The notes under the pieces: model-generated | What the model saw: only the letters and a program-made list of their open reading frames with translations | What the model was told of the DNA's origin: nothing | Database searches by the model: none | Shown: positions 1 through 9,133 of the stretch, piece after piece | Layout: the number at the start of each line of letters is the position of its first letter | How positions within the stretch are numbered: the first letter of the stretch is position 1 | Source of the DNA: G963668605 sp963668605 | Lineage (GTDB): Bacteria > Acidobacteriota > Terriglobia > Bryobacterales > Bryobacteraceae | Assembly: GCA_963668605.1 (NCBI GenBank) | Contig: OY764903.1 | Coordinates: 5,518,001 to 5,582,000 of the forward strand | Direction of reading: 5' to 3' | Length of the DNA: 64,000 nucleotides | Position numbers and translations under genes: made by a program

Positions 1-2
1 TC

Positions 3-1547
3 ACCTCCGGCCGGTCGGTCCCGGTCTGGATCACAAGCCTGGCCTTTGTCGCCGCCAATCTCGGCGCGCAGGAACTGATTGGCATGTGCGCGTCGGGCGC
101 CAAGTACGGAATCATGACGTCCCATTTTTATTGGGTCGGCGCGATCCCGGCCATGGTCTTCATGGGCGTGTTCATGATGCCGTTCTATTACGGCAGTCGG
201 GCACGTTCAGTACCCGAATACCTGCTGCTGCGCTTCGATGAGAAGACGCGCGGGTTCAACGCGATCACCTTCGCCGTCATGACGGTGTTCTCCTCCGGCA
301 TCTCGATGTACGCTCTTGGGTTGCTGTTCCAATTGGTGCTCGGCTGGAGCTTCACTGCTTCGGTGCTGCTGTCGGCGGCCATCGTGCTCGCCTACACGCT
401 GCTCGGCGGGCTCACCAGCGCGATCTACAACGAGGTGCTGCAATTCTTCCTGATCATTGTGGGCTTCGCCCCTCTGGCGATTCTCTCCGTGCAGAAAGCG
501 GGCGGATGGGCCGGCATGTCGAAGCGTCTCCCGCCGGTGATGACGAGTTCCTGGAAGTACATGGGCACTGCCGCGGAGAACCCGATGGGTGTCGATGTCT
601 TCGCCATGATGGCCGGGCTTGGGTTCGTTCTGTCGTTTGGCTACTGGTGCACAAACTTCCTCGTCGTGCAGCGCGCCATGGCTGCCAATTCGATGTCCGG
701 CGCACGGCGTACGCCGCTGATCGGCGCCTTCCCGAAGATGTTCCTGCCGTTCGTCGTGATCATGCCCGGCATCGCCGCTGTGGCGCTTTCGCAGATGGGC
801 GTCGGCTACGATCTGCCGTTGAAAGCCGGCGGCGTCGTCGATTACGATCAGGTCCTTACGACGCTGATGGCGAAATTCTATCCCTCGGGCTTGCTCGGCG
901 TCGGCCTCACGGGCCTGATGGCTTCGTTCATGTCCGGCATGGCGGGCAACGTCACCGCGTTCAACACGGTCTTCACTTACGACATCTACCAGGGCTACAT
1001 TCGCAAGAACGCACCCGACGCGCATTACCTCAAAGTCGGGCGCATCACGACAGTCGTGGGCGTGCTGCTCTCGATCGGTTGCGCCTACCTGGCGGCCCTG
1101 TACAACAACATCATGGATCTGTTGCAGTTGGTCTTCGGATTCGTGAACGCTCCGCTGTTTGGAACATTTCTTCTCGGAATGTTCTGGCTGCGCACGACCG
1201 GCCACGGTGCGTTTTTCGGACTCGTCTCCGGCACGCTCGCCGCGTCCCTGACGCACGGCCTTTCCATGGCTGAAGGTAAGGGCGGTTGGCTCGGTGTGGT
1301 AACCACGTTCCCCTCCACGATGGCGCAGAATTTCTGGATTGCGATCAACGCTTTCGTGGCCTGCGTGATCGTGACCGTCGTGGTCAGCATGATGTCGAAG
1401 CCGAAGACGATAGAAGAGCTCAAGGGCCTCACCTGGGGCGCCACGGAACGCCCGCAGGAAGGGCACCTGCCATGGCACGAGAAGCCCTGGATTCTCGGCG
1501 TCATCGTCCTCATCTGCTGTCTGATTCTGAATTACATGTTCTGGTAA
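3..1547 (+). CDS. Sodium:solute symporter (SSS family), 5' end outside window
   Basis: Inner-membrane Na+-coupled sugar or solute uptake protein. The frame is open from base 3, before the first ATG at 84, and the residues read there (G-R-S-V-P-V-W, then A-N-L-G-A-Q-E) belong to an early helix of the SSS fold, so the true start lies upstream of the window. About 514 residues are visible, with some eleven hydrophobic segments and a second conserved stretch, A-R-S-V-P-E-Y-L-L-L-R-F-D, typical of the sugar-transporting branch. It is followed at once by a small membrane protein, galK and a GH2 glycosidase, so galactose or a related hexose is the likely substrate. Family assignment is firm; substrate is inferred from neighbours. 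Confidence 0.9.
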   Translation, partial: TSGRSVPVWITSLAFVAANLGAQELIGMCASGAKYGIMTSHFYWVGAIPAMVFMGVFMMPFYYGSRARSVPEYLLLRFDEKTRGFNAITFAVMTVFSSGISMYALGLLFQLVLGWSFTASVLLSAAIVLAYTLLGGLTSAIYNEVLQFFLIIVGFAPLAILSVQKAGGWAGMSKRLPPVMTSSWKYMGTAAENPMGVDVFAMMAGLGFVLSFGYWCTNFLVVQRAMAANSMSGARRTPLIGAFPKMFLPFVVIMPGIAAVALSQMGVGYDLPLKAGGVVDYDQVLTTLMAKFYPSGLLGVGLTGLMASFMSGMAGNVTAFNTVFTYDIYQGYIRKNAPDAHYLKVGRITTVVGVLLSIGCAYLAALYNNIMDLLQLVFGFVNAPLFGTFLLGMFWLRTTGHGAFFGLVSGTLAASLTHGLSMAEGKGGWLGVVTTFPSTMAQNFWIAINAFVACVIVTVVVSMMSKPKTIEELKGLTWGATERPQEGHLPWHEKPWILGVIVLICCLILNYMFW

Positions 1548-1562
1548 ATTTCGGGTGCACTT

Positions 1563-1748
1563 ATGGATCTACGTCAGCCATCCGGTTGGTTTTTTTCGCT
1601 GTTGGGCGTTCTGCTGTGCCTCACTGGCATAATGTCGCCCGACATGCGCGCGCCGCTCACTGAGGTGAATGTGAACCTCTATGCCGGCGTCCCGACACTC
1701 GCATTTGGAGGCATTCTGCTTTGGCTAGCCCATCGAGCAAAAAAGTAA
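1563..1748 (+). CDS. Small two-helix membrane protein between symporter and galK
   Basis: A 61-residue protein with two hydrophobic helices (about residues 8-24 and 40-56), a short polar hairpin between them and a basic tail R-A-K-K. It starts 15 bases after the symporter stop and overlaps the start of galK by 28 bases in another frame, so the three genes are probably co-transcribed and translationally coupled. I do not recognise a family. By position it could be an accessory subunit of the symporter, but this is inference; a chance ORF is possible though less likely given the clean hydrophobic pattern and tight spacing. Confidence 0.55.
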   Translation: MDLRQPSGWFFSLLGVLLCLTGIMSPDMRAPLTEVNVNLYAGVPTLAFGGILLWLAHRAKK

Positions 1749-2887
1749 CGCAAGCGTTCGAGACGCAGTATCCCGGCAGCGCCGCGCCGCGCGTTTGGCG
1801 CGCCCCCGGCCGGGTGAATCTGATCGGCGAACACACGGACTACAACCTTGGTTTCGTCCTGCCGATCGCCCTCGACAAGGCTTGCTACATCGCCGCCGCG
1901 CCGAATGCGGACGGCATGTTCCGGCTCTGGTCGGAAAACCTCGGCGAGTCGCGCGAGTGGCCCATCGAGGCGCTCGCCGGCCTGAAGCCCGCCAAGGATT
2001 GGAGCGACTATTCGATCGGCGTGGCGCAGCAACTGTTGGCCGCCGGTTTCCCGCTGGCGCCTGTGAATTTGGCCATTTACAGCACTGTGCCGGTCGGCTC
2101 CGGCCTCAGCTCCTCGGCCGCATTGGAAGTCTCCACGGCGCTGGCCCTGCTGGCCCGCCGTGCGATGGAGCCGCTTGAACTGGCCAAATTGTGCCAGCGA
2201 GCGGAGCGCGAATTCGTCGGCATGCCCTGCGGCATCATGGATCAGTACATCTCCGTGTTCGGACAAGCGGGCTCGGCGGTGCGCATCGATTGCCGTTCGC
2301 TCGAGAATGCCGCGGTTACGCTGCCGGAAGGTACCGCCATCGTTGCCGTGAATACGATGGTGAAACATGAACTGGGCAGCTCCGCCTATCGCCATCGCGT
2401 GCAGGAGTGCGGCGAGGCCGTACAGGCGATCGCAACGCTGGCGCCCGAGGTGAAGTCGCTGCGGGATGCGACGATCGCGCAACTCGACGCCGTGAGCGCG
2501 CAGTTGTCCGATGTCGTGCTGCGCCGCGCACGCCACGTCATTACGGAGGACGACCGCGTCAATGCGTTTCTTGCCGCTAGTGCGAAGGGCGATCGCGAAG
2601 AACTCGGACGCCTCTTTCTCGCCTCCCACCGCAGCCTGCAACACGACTACGAAGTAAGCTGCGAGGAACTCGATTTTCTGGTCGACAACGCTATCGGGCT
2701 GCCCGGAGTGTTCGGCGCGCGCATGACCGGCGGCGGATTCGGCGGCTGTATCGTCAGTCTGATGAAGCCGGATGCCGTCGAAGCTTTCGAGGCTGCCATC
2801 ACCGCCAGCTATCAGGCAAAGTACAACCTCACCGCGCAGGTCTTCCGCTGTATCCCTTCGGCCGGCGCGGGCGAAGAAACTCGATAA
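1721..2887 (+). CDS. galK: Galactokinase
   Basis: Phosphorylates alpha-D-galactose at C1 with ATP, the first step of the Leloir pathway, in the cytoplasm. The 388-residue length is normal. Visible GHMP-kinase signatures: the galactokinase signature G-R-V-N-L-I-G-E-H-T-D-Y near residues 27-38, the ATP-binding loop P-V-G-S-G-L-S-S-S-A-A-L near 124-135, and the C-terminal motif M-T-G-G-G-F-G-G-C. The start is a TTG inside the preceding small ORF; no earlier start fits the family. It sits between a sodium:sugar symporter and a secreted GH2 enzyme, which would release and import its substrate. Confidence 0.95.
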   Translation: MASPSSKKVTQAFETQYPGSAAPRVWRAPGRVNLIGEHTDYNLGFVLPIALDKACYIAAAPNADGMFRLWSENLGESREWPIEALAGLKPAKDWSDYSIGVAQQLLAAGFPLAPVNLAIYSTVPVGSGLSSSAALEVSTALALLARRAMEPLELAKLCQRAEREFVGMPCGIMDQYISVFGQAGSAVRIDCRSLENAAVTLPEGTAIVAVNTMVKHELGSSAYRHRVQECGEAVQAIATLAPEVKSLRDATIAQLDAVSAQLSDVVLRRARHVITEDDRVNAFLAASAKGDREELGRLFLASHRSLQHDYEVSCEELDFLVDNAIGLPGVFGARMTGGGFGGCIVSLMKPDAVEAFEAAITASYQAKYNLTAQVFRCIPSAGAGEETR

Positions 2888-2950
2888 CCGCGGCGGGCCG
2901 CGCCGAATTGCAAGCGGGCCTGCCGCCCAAGCAATAGGAGCGTGTCCGCC

Positions 2951-5401
2951 ATGACTAAGCCATCGATTCTCTTATCCCTCATTCTCTTGTCCGCAGCCGG
3001 ACTGTCCGGTGCGGAACGGCGCGTCAGCTTCAACGACGGTTGGCGTTTCTTCCGCGGTGAAGCGGCAGGCGCCGAGCAACCTGGTTTCAACGACAAGACC
3101 TGGACGCCGGTGCAGTTGCCGCATGACTGGGCCATCGCCGGTCCCTTCGACCGAAAGATCAATCCGCACGCCGGCGCGCTGCCGTTTTTTGGCACTGGCT
3201 GGTACCGTAAGCAGTTCACCCTGTCCGCCGCGCAAAAGGACCGCCGCTATACCATCGAGTTCGACGGCGCTATGTCGAACGCGCGCGTGTGGCTGAATGG
3301 CAAGGAGTTGGGCGGTCGACCGTATGGCTACATCGGTTTCGCGCTCGATCTGACGCCGCACCTGCTCTTCGACGGCAAGCCCAATCTGCTCGCCGTACGC
3401 CTCACGCCTGAAGAGTTCTCCTCGCGCTGGTATCCCGGAGCGGGCCTCTATCGCAATGTGTGGCTCGACGAGACTGCACCGGTGCACGTGGCGCACTGGG
3501 GCACGTATATCACGACGCCCGCGGTAACTGACGCCGAGGCGACGGTCGCCATCCGGACCTCGATTCAGAATGAGGGTCCGGCCGCGTCGAAGGTCACCTT
3601 GCAGACCACCATCGTCGATCCCGACGGTAAAGAGGTTGCGCGCAACGGCAGGGAGATTACGTTGGCGCCCGGTGCAAAAGAGACTATCGATGAGAAGGCG
3701 GCTGTCGTGCGTCCGCGGCGTTGGGATATCGGCAGCCCGCATATGTACAAGTTGGTCAGCGAAGTGAAACAAGGCGGCCGTGTGCTCGACCGCTACGTGA
3801 CGCCGTTCGGTATTCGCACCATCGAGTTCGACAAGACGAAGGGCTTCTCGCTGAATGGCCGCCACCTGAAGATACACGGAGTCTGCATGCATCACGACCT
3901 GGGCGCACTGGGTTCGGCCGTCAATCGCCGGGCCACGGAGCGCCAGTTGCAGATCATGAAGAGCATGGGCGTGAATGCCGTTCGCACCAGTCACAACCCG
4001 CCGTCGCCGGAGTTGCTTGAGTACTGCGACCGGCTCGGTCTGATGGTGATGGACGAAGCGTTCGACATGTGGCAGATGCCCAAGGTGAAGAATGGGCACA
4101 GCAAGTTCTTCGACGAATGGAGCGAGCGCGACCTGCGCGACATGATCCGCCGCGACCGCAATCACCCGAGCATTGTCATGTGGAGCATCGGCAACGAAAT
4201 CCTGGAACAGAGCAAAGCGGACGGCTGGAAGGTCGCCAAGCGGCTCACCGAGATCACGCACGACGAGGACCGTACGCGTCCCGTCACCGCTGGCTTCAAC
4301 CAATATCCCGCGGCAATCAAGAACGGTTTGGCCGCGCAGGTGGATATTCAGGGCTTCAACTACAAGGCGATGAACTATGAGGAAGTTCTCAAGGCGCATC
4401 CCGATTGGATGATCCTTGGCGCCGAGACCAGTTCATGCGTCAGCTCGCGCGGCGTCTATCATCTGCCGATCCAGAAATACGAAAAGCACGACTCTCTGCA
4501 ATTGAGCAGCTACGATATCATTGCGCCGCCCTGGGCCTATGCGCCCGACGTGGAGTTCGCCTATCAGGACAAGCTGCCGCAGGTGCTTGGCGAGTTCATC
4601 TGGACCGGCTTCGATTACATTGGCGAACCGACGCCTTATGCCTGGGGCAAGACGGCCAGCCCGAAGGATTGGCCCGCGCGCAGTTCCTATTTCGGAGCCG
4701 TCGATCTGGCGGGCTTCCCGAAAGATCGCTATTACCTGTACCAGAGCGTATGGACCACGAAGCCAATGGTACACGTACTGCCGCACTGGAACTGGGCGGG
4801 CCGCGAGGGCCAGAAGATTCCGGTGCTGTGCTACAGCAACGCCGGAGAAGTGGAGCTATTCCTCAACGGCAAGTCACTGGGCAGGAAGAAATACGGCGCC
4901 GAGCCAATGGTAATACCGGTCGGCGTGAATGTCAGTAAGGACAAGACCTTCGCGAGCAAGTATCGTCTGATGTGGCAGGTGCCGTATGCGCCCGGCATAT
5001 TGCGCGCCGTCGCCTACAAGGATGGCAAACAGGTGGCGGCCGACGAAGTGCGCACGGCCGGCGCCGCGGCGCGTGTGACGCTGATACCCGATCGCACCAC
5101 GATCTCGGCCGACGGCTACGATCTCTCGTTCATTACCGTGCGTATCGAAGACAAAGATGGGAACATGTGCCCGCTGGCCGATAATCTCGTGCGCTTCGAG
5201 GTGCGCGGAGCAGGCCGCATCGCGGGCGTTGACAACGGCAATCCGGCTACGGAAGAGTCATTCCAGGCGGATCGCCGCAAGGCATTCAACGGGCTGGCGC
5301 TGCTGATTGTAAGATCGCAGCGCGGCCAGGCCGGCAAGATCGAAATTGGCGCGCTGTCCGATGGCCTGCGCGGCGCGAAGACGACGGTGAGTACGCAGTA
5401 G
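2951..5401 (+). CDS. Secreted glycoside hydrolase family 2 (beta-galactosidase/glucuronidase type)
   Basis: Hydrolyses a beta-glycosidic bond, probably a beta-galactoside given galK just upstream. About 816 residues with a Sec signal peptide (about residues 1-20). Order: sugar-binding jelly roll, Ig-like domain, TIM barrel, then C-terminal Ig-like domains. The acid/base glutamate is in the G-N-E of W-S-I-G-N-E-I near residue 415; the likely nucleophile is in G-A-E-T-S-S-C near residue 490. ATG 2951 is preferred over GTG 2942 because AGGAG at 2936-2940 is 10 bases from the ATG but only 1 from the GTG. It ends 4 bases before a convergent gene. Exact substrate cannot be read from sequence. Confidence 0.9.
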   Translation: MTKPSILLSLILLSAAGLSGAERRVSFNDGWRFFRGEAAGAEQPGFNDKTWTPVQLPHDWAIAGPFDRKINPHAGALPFFGTGWYRKQFTLSAAQKDRRYTIEFDGAMSNARVWLNGKELGGRPYGYIGFALDLTPHLLFDGKPNLLAVRLTPEEFSSRWYPGAGLYRNVWLDETAPVHVAHWGTYITTPAVTDAEATVAIRTSIQNEGPAASKVTLQTTIVDPDGKEVARNGREITLAPGAKETIDEKAAVVRPRRWDIGSPHMYKLVSEVKQGGRVLDRYVTPFGIRTIEFDKTKGFSLNGRHLKIHGVCMHHDLGALGSAVNRRATERQLQIMKSMGVNAVRTSHNPPSPELLEYCDRLGLMVMDEAFDMWQMPKVKNGHSKFFDEWSERDLRDMIRRDRNHPSIVMWSIGNEILEQSKADGWKVAKRLTEITHDEDRTRPVTAGFNQYPAAIKNGLAAQVDIQGFNYKAMNYEEVLKAHPDWMILGAETSSCVSSRGVYHLPIQKYEKHDSLQLSSYDIIAPPWAYAPDVEFAYQDKLPQVLGEFIWTGFDYIGEPTPYAWGKTASPKDWPARSSYFGAVDLAGFPKDRYYLYQSVWTTKPMVHVLPHWNWAGREGQKIPVLCYSNAGEVELFLNGKSLGRKKYGAEPMVIPVGVNVSKDKTFASKYRLMWQVPYAPGILRAVAYKDGKQVAADEVRTAGAAARVTLIPDRTTISADGYDLSFITVRIEDKDGNMCPLADNLVRFEVRGAGRIAGVDNGNPATEESFQADRRKAFNGLALLIVRSQRGQAGKIEIGALSDGLRGAKTTVSTQ

Positions 5402-5405
5402 CGAA

Positions 5406-7097
5406 TCAATCCACAGAGCGCCGGCTTGTGATCTCGTCGGGTGTCGCGGCGAGATCGCGCTTGCCTTTTCGCGGAATCAGGATCTCTCTGTAATCCGACC
5501 AATTCACGGAGACCACATAGAAACCGAAGAGCAGCGCGCCGAATGCCAGCAGTGTCACGACCGCCACTGAGACGAGATGCACGGAGGTTGAATTCGGGTC
5601 CGGGTTGAAGTACAACTTCTCGAAGCCGCGGCCGAAATTCATGCCGAAAAAGCCGGTCATTACGGCGCCCGCGCCGAAGATCAGGCTCAAGATGGCCAGC
5701 CGGTTGACGGCCTCCGTGTTGCGCGATTGGTAATAGTTGTCGAGGAACGAATTCAGCTTCTCGATCTCATCTTCGATCTCGCGCTTCGCGGTGCCGATGC
5801 GGTATTGCTGGCACTGGAGTACGAAGTGCTCCATCTCTTCATCCTTGGTTGCCAGTTCGTCGAAATACCAATAGTTGGTGAAGTGCAGGAAACCCGCGCG
5901 CAACGCGCTCGCCATTCGGATCGTATCGCGCCGGACCCTGCCGGCCTCCTGATCCAGGTAGAGCCGCTTGGAGACGAGCGCGGCGCGCTCTTCAAAGCTG
6001 AGTAGCGTAGCGCGATAGAAGAGCGACACCAGCGCCATCAGAAAATAGCGCGACGCAAACATGCGGTGAATTAGAAAGCCCTCGCGCAACTCGTGCTCGT
6101 CGCAGGCGTAGGTGCCGATAGTGACGGTGACATTGCTGTAACTCGTGAATCCATACCAGGTGCCGAGATGCGCCCAGCGTCCGTACATCTGTCTCTTCAT
6201 CTGTTCCCGCACGAACTCGCGGTCGTAGCGGTAGCCGGGGCCTTCGCGGTCGACATAGAGGAAGCGGCTCAGGAAGACCTGATACTCCTCCGAAGCGAGG
6301 TAACCTTCCGGCAGCACCGCAGGATCCAGAGCGGCATATGAATAGACGATCATGCGCTCGTCGAGCACCGGCTCGTACTCTTCCTTCCTGTAATCCGCGA
6401 AATAGAGCAGGCTCAAGATCGTCTTCGACAGGGGCGGAAGAAAACCGGCCAGCGCGCCCTTCTCGAAGCGCTCCTCCACCAGAACGCGCCGTTCGCCATT
6501 CTCTTCCAAGACAAGCGCTAGCCGGTTCGGGACGCGTCCTTCGCGCAACTGGCGCCCGCTGGAGGGATAGATCTTGCGTAACGATTCATTGATCCAGAGC
6601 GCATCGGCGGAAGAGATGTTCGTCGCTTCAATGCCAAGAGAAAGAATGCCGGTACCGTTAGCGAAGAGAAACAGGCGCAGGTCGGTGACCTCCACGGAAG
6701 CGGAACGGCCCTTGCTGTCCTCGGCTTCGTAGCGTAGGGTGCGCTTGCCAGCGAGCGGAATCTGATAGCAGTGCAGCAAGGCCTCCTGCTCGGCCGGGCG
6801 CAACGCATCGGCTGTATCGAAGAACACCGCGCGCACCACGGGGTGAAAGAAGACCATGTCGTGGTAGGCCGGTGAATCCCAATCGAAACGGGTGTATGCG
6901 GCGCGCTGCCATGGTCCGAGGCTGTCGAACAGCGGCGTTGTGCCGCGTGTGGAATGCTGGGCAATCCACGTATCGAGGCCGTCGATCCAGCGTTGGGAGT
7001 CACCCCACAGATCGCTGTGGTTGGTGAGCACCTCCTGCTTGTCGATGGAGAACGGAAACAGAAAGTATGTATGCAGGTGGAGTAAGCCAGGCACCAC
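5406..7097 (-). CDS. CorA-like divalent cation transporter with large N-terminal domain
   Basis: 563 residues. The C-terminus has the CorA layout: a long helical region, a first membrane helix ending in F-F-G-M-N-F-G near residue 485 (the G-M-N signature of the selectivity loop), a short periplasmic loop and a second membrane helix. The N-terminal ~400 residues are longer than in classical CorA and probably form a distinct cytoplasmic sensor domain. The start is a GTG (two adjacent GTG codons; no nearby ATG). The gene diverges from a small membrane-anchored protein and converges on the GH2 gene with 4 bases between stops. Transport of Mg2+ or a related ion is inferred from the motif only. Confidence 0.75.
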   Translation of the reverse strand: MVPGLLHLHTYFLFPFSIDKQEVLTNHSDLWGDSQRWIDGLDTWIAQHSTRGTTPLFDSLGPWQRAAYTRFDWDSPAYHDMVFFHPVVRAVFFDTADALRPAEQEALLHCYQIPLAGKRTLRYEAEDSKGRSASVEVTDLRLFLFANGTGILSLGIEATNISSADALWINESLRKIYPSSGRQLREGRVPNRLALVLEENGERRVLVEERFEKGALAGFLPPLSKTILSLLYFADYRKEEYEPVLDERMIVYSYAALDPAVLPEGYLASEEYQVFLSRFLYVDREGPGYRYDREFVREQMKRQMYGRWAHLGTWYGFTSYSNVTVTIGTYACDEHELREGFLIHRMFASRYFLMALVSLFYRATLLSFEERAALVSKRLYLDQEAGRVRRDTIRMASALRAGFLHFTNYWYFDELATKDEEMEHFVLQCQQYRIGTAKREIEDEIEKLNSFLDNYYQSRNTEAVNRLAILSLIFGAGAVMTGFFGMNFGRGFEKLYFNPDPNSTSVHLVSVAVVTLLAFGALLFGFYVVSVNWSDYREILIPRKGKRDLAATPDEITSRRSVD

Positions 7098-7146
7098 CGA
7101 GATTATAGCCCGAAGGCGAGGCCCGAATATTCGCTATATTCAAATC

Positions 7147-7611
7147 GTGCCGCTCCCCGAGTTCTGGCGCGATGAGGCCGGCGAGGAACGCAGGCTCTTC
7201 CGCAAACAAGCCGTTCGTGTGAGCCTGATCTTCGTGGGCTTCTGCGCCGCGGTGTGTTTCGCGTTCTGGTGGTCTAGTTCGGCGGTGAACTTCGGAGCGT
7301 CTCGGATCGGAGCCACTACCGCGGCGACCTATATCGTCTCGGGGCGCGTTACCGATGCGAAGAGCGGCAGGCCGGTCCCCTGGGTGGACGTGCAAGACGA
7401 CCCGGGCGGACCCGCTCCACACCACAGAACGCTCGCTTCGCTCCACGGCGAGTTCGAACTGCACACCGTTGCCGAGCCGCATTATCTCGTTTTCACCGCT
7501 CTCGGTTACAAGCCGGCGCGGCAAAAGGTCGGCCGCGTCTGGTATCTCTGGATGCCGTCGGGAGCCGAACGGATCGAGATCCGCTTGGAGCCGGAAGGCG
7601 GGGCGGAGTAA
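7147..7611 (+). CDS. Small membrane-anchored carboxypeptidase-regulatory-like protein
   Basis: 154 residues if the GTG at 7147 is the start; the frame is open further upstream, overlapping the divergent gene, without a better start. A positively charged N-terminus (residues 1-24) leads into one membrane helix (about 25-42), then an extracytoplasmic beta-sandwich beginning Y-I-V-S-G-R-V-T-D, typical of the CarboxypepD-regulatory fold also found at the front of the TonB receptors in this window. No catalytic residues are visible. It may be an envelope binding or scaffold protein; function unknown. No strong ribosome-binding site is visible. Confidence 0.55.
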   Translation: MPLPEFWRDEAGEERRLFRKQAVRVSLIFVGFCAAVCFAFWWSSSAVNFGASRIGATTAATYIVSGRVTDAKSGRPVPWVDVQDDPGGPAPHHRTLASLHGEFELHTVAEPHYLVFTALGYKPARQKVGRVWYLWMPSGAERIEIRLEPEGGAE

Positions 7612-7801
7612 TCCGCGCAATTCCTTCGAGGTTCAGGCGAATGCCTTCTGTGCCGATCGGGTACGAACCAATTTCACAACGCGGCGTTTCCGACGAAGCA
7701 GGCAAAGCTGCTTCCAGTCCGCCTGCTGGCCGGCGTCGAGGCTATAGGGTGTGACGGCAAAGATGAAATCGCCGGGGTGGCAGTGATACACTATGCTTTG
7801 G

Positions 7802-7877
7802 GCCACCCTAGCTCAGTTGGTAGAGCGGCTGATTCGTAATCAGCAGGTCGCCAGTTCGATCCTGGCGGGTGGCTCCA
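7802..7877 (+). tRNA. tRNA-Thr (anticodon CGT)
   Basis: A full cloverleaf can be drawn: acceptor 7802-7808 pairs with 7867-7873, the D stem begins GCTC at 7811, the anticodon stem GCTGA/TCAGC encloses loop TTCGTAA with anticodon CGT, and the T arm is GCCAG-TTCGATC-CTGGC. The 3' CCA is encoded (7875-7877). The rest of the 7612-8021 gap shows no gene I can support. The tRNA borders a stretch of accessory genes and transposon remnants, so its 3' end is a natural candidate integration point, but I see no second copy of that end in the window. Confidence 0.97.
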
Positions 7878-8021
7878 TATCTCTTTCCAAACACAACCAC
7901 TTGCACGCGTGGCAAAAACTGCGCATACCCACTGACAGTCATTCTGACAGTTACCGAGATTTTTCCGGCTGTGCAATTTAGTTGTACCGATAACGCCTTG
8001 ACGACGGTCTGGCGCCGCCGC

Positions 8022-9044
8022 TCAGCCGGTGATCTCTTGGATGGGTGCCGGTTCGTAGCTTAGGATTTCGACGATTTCGTGCTTGCTCGAAGTCGTGCCG
8101 TTATTGAGCTTCTGCTCGGTCTTGACGCGGGCTTTTAAGAGGTCATCCTGATAGAAACGCACTTGGCCGCTGTGAAATCGGGCAAGGAAGTTTTCATCCG
8201 CGATACGAGCCTTGAACCCGCCCCGCTTCTTTCCGGCGGGAAGGAACGTCACGCCCTCGGCTGAACCATACGTGCCCTCCTTCGGATTGAGGTACTGCAC
8301 CGTCTCGTTGACGACCGTTTCTACCTTGGGCGGGAGCGGCAGCGGCTCGCTGTATGGTTTTAGGTTTTGGACGACCTCTTCCTTCGGAAGGAACTGCTTG
8401 GTCTGGACCTCATCGCCCTTAATGAAGGTGCTGAGACCTTCTACGCCTTGGCGGTCCATGTTGTTCCCGCCGAAGGCATAGAAATAGTTGTTTGTGATGG
8501 TCGGATTCAGGTAGAGGTTCGCCACGGTTCCCGGAACGTTTATCTGGGCGCCGTTCGGGCCGCTGATTTTCACCGTGCCGTCCGGTTGGCGCTGTATTGC
8601 TTCGGGCTTCTGGCCACGCAAGAACTCCACGACATCCAAAACCGTCTTAATGGTCTCGTTCGCCTTCTTAATGAGGCCGATGCATTCCAGCACGTCCTTG
8701 ATACGCTTGATGGCGTCCGGGTTCGTCACGAAGAACAGAACCTCAGGATGGTTCTGGACCGTCATGGACAGGTCCATCATCCACGAGCCTTCCTGGAATG
8801 GCTTTACGCTGACCACTAGTTTGTGCTGGTCGCGGTTGATGATGTGGTCGGCTTCCTGCACAACCCTGCCGAGCGCCTCAAGCATGCTGGCAAGCTCGAA
8901 GATTGGCACTTTCTTTGGCCGGCCCTCAAGTTTGTATATGAGCTCGACCTCTCCAGCTTCGAGAACGCGATCTTCAGGTGTTACTTCATGACCTCCAACA
9001 AGCATATCAGCCGGTGTAGGCTCCGGAATAGGATTATCGGACAT
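8022..9044 (-). CDS. Unknown accessory protein, 340 residues
   Basis: I do not recognise a family. No signal peptide or membrane helix; probably cytoplasmic. The N-terminal ~145 residues look like a compact alpha/beta domain that includes a helical stretch D-A-I-K-R-I-K-D-V-L. A glycine/asparagine-rich beta region follows (residues ~165-200). After it come a proline-rich linker (P-L-P-L-P-P-K) and a C-terminal beta domain of about 90 residues ending L-S-Y-E-P-A-P. It lies 89 bases downstream of a HEPN-like gene on the same strand, between tRNA-Thr and an IS remnant, which suggests a shared accessory or defence-related role; that is inference from context only. Confidence 0.75.
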   Translation of the reverse strand: MSDNPIPEPTPADMLVGGHEVTPEDRVLEAGEVELIYKLEGRPKKVPIFELASMLEALGRVVQEADHIINRDQHKLVVSVKPFQEGSWMMDLSMTVQNHPEVLFFVTNPDAIKRIKDVLECIGLIKKANETIKTVLDVVEFLRGQKPEAIQRQPDGTVKISGPNGAQINVPGTVANLYLNPTITNNYFYAFGGNNMDRQGVEGLSTFIKGDEVQTKQFLPKEEVVQNLKPYSEPLPLPPKVETVVNETVQYLNPKEGTYGSAEGVTFLPAGKKRGGFKARIADENFLARFHSGQVRFYQDDLLKARVKTEQKLNNGTTSSKHEIVEILSYEPAPIQEITG

Positions 9045-9133
9045 AAAATAAGATTTTAAGAGCGAATTCTATCAGAAAGCGAACTTCATGCGCTGCGAAC
9101 AGACGGACGAGAATGACCAGCGCACGCAACGGC

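Noticed and set aside
207..1478. 423-codon minus-strand frame opposite the symporter
   Set aside because: Arginine/histidine-rich shadow frame typical of GC-rich DNA; the plus strand has clear SSS signatures.
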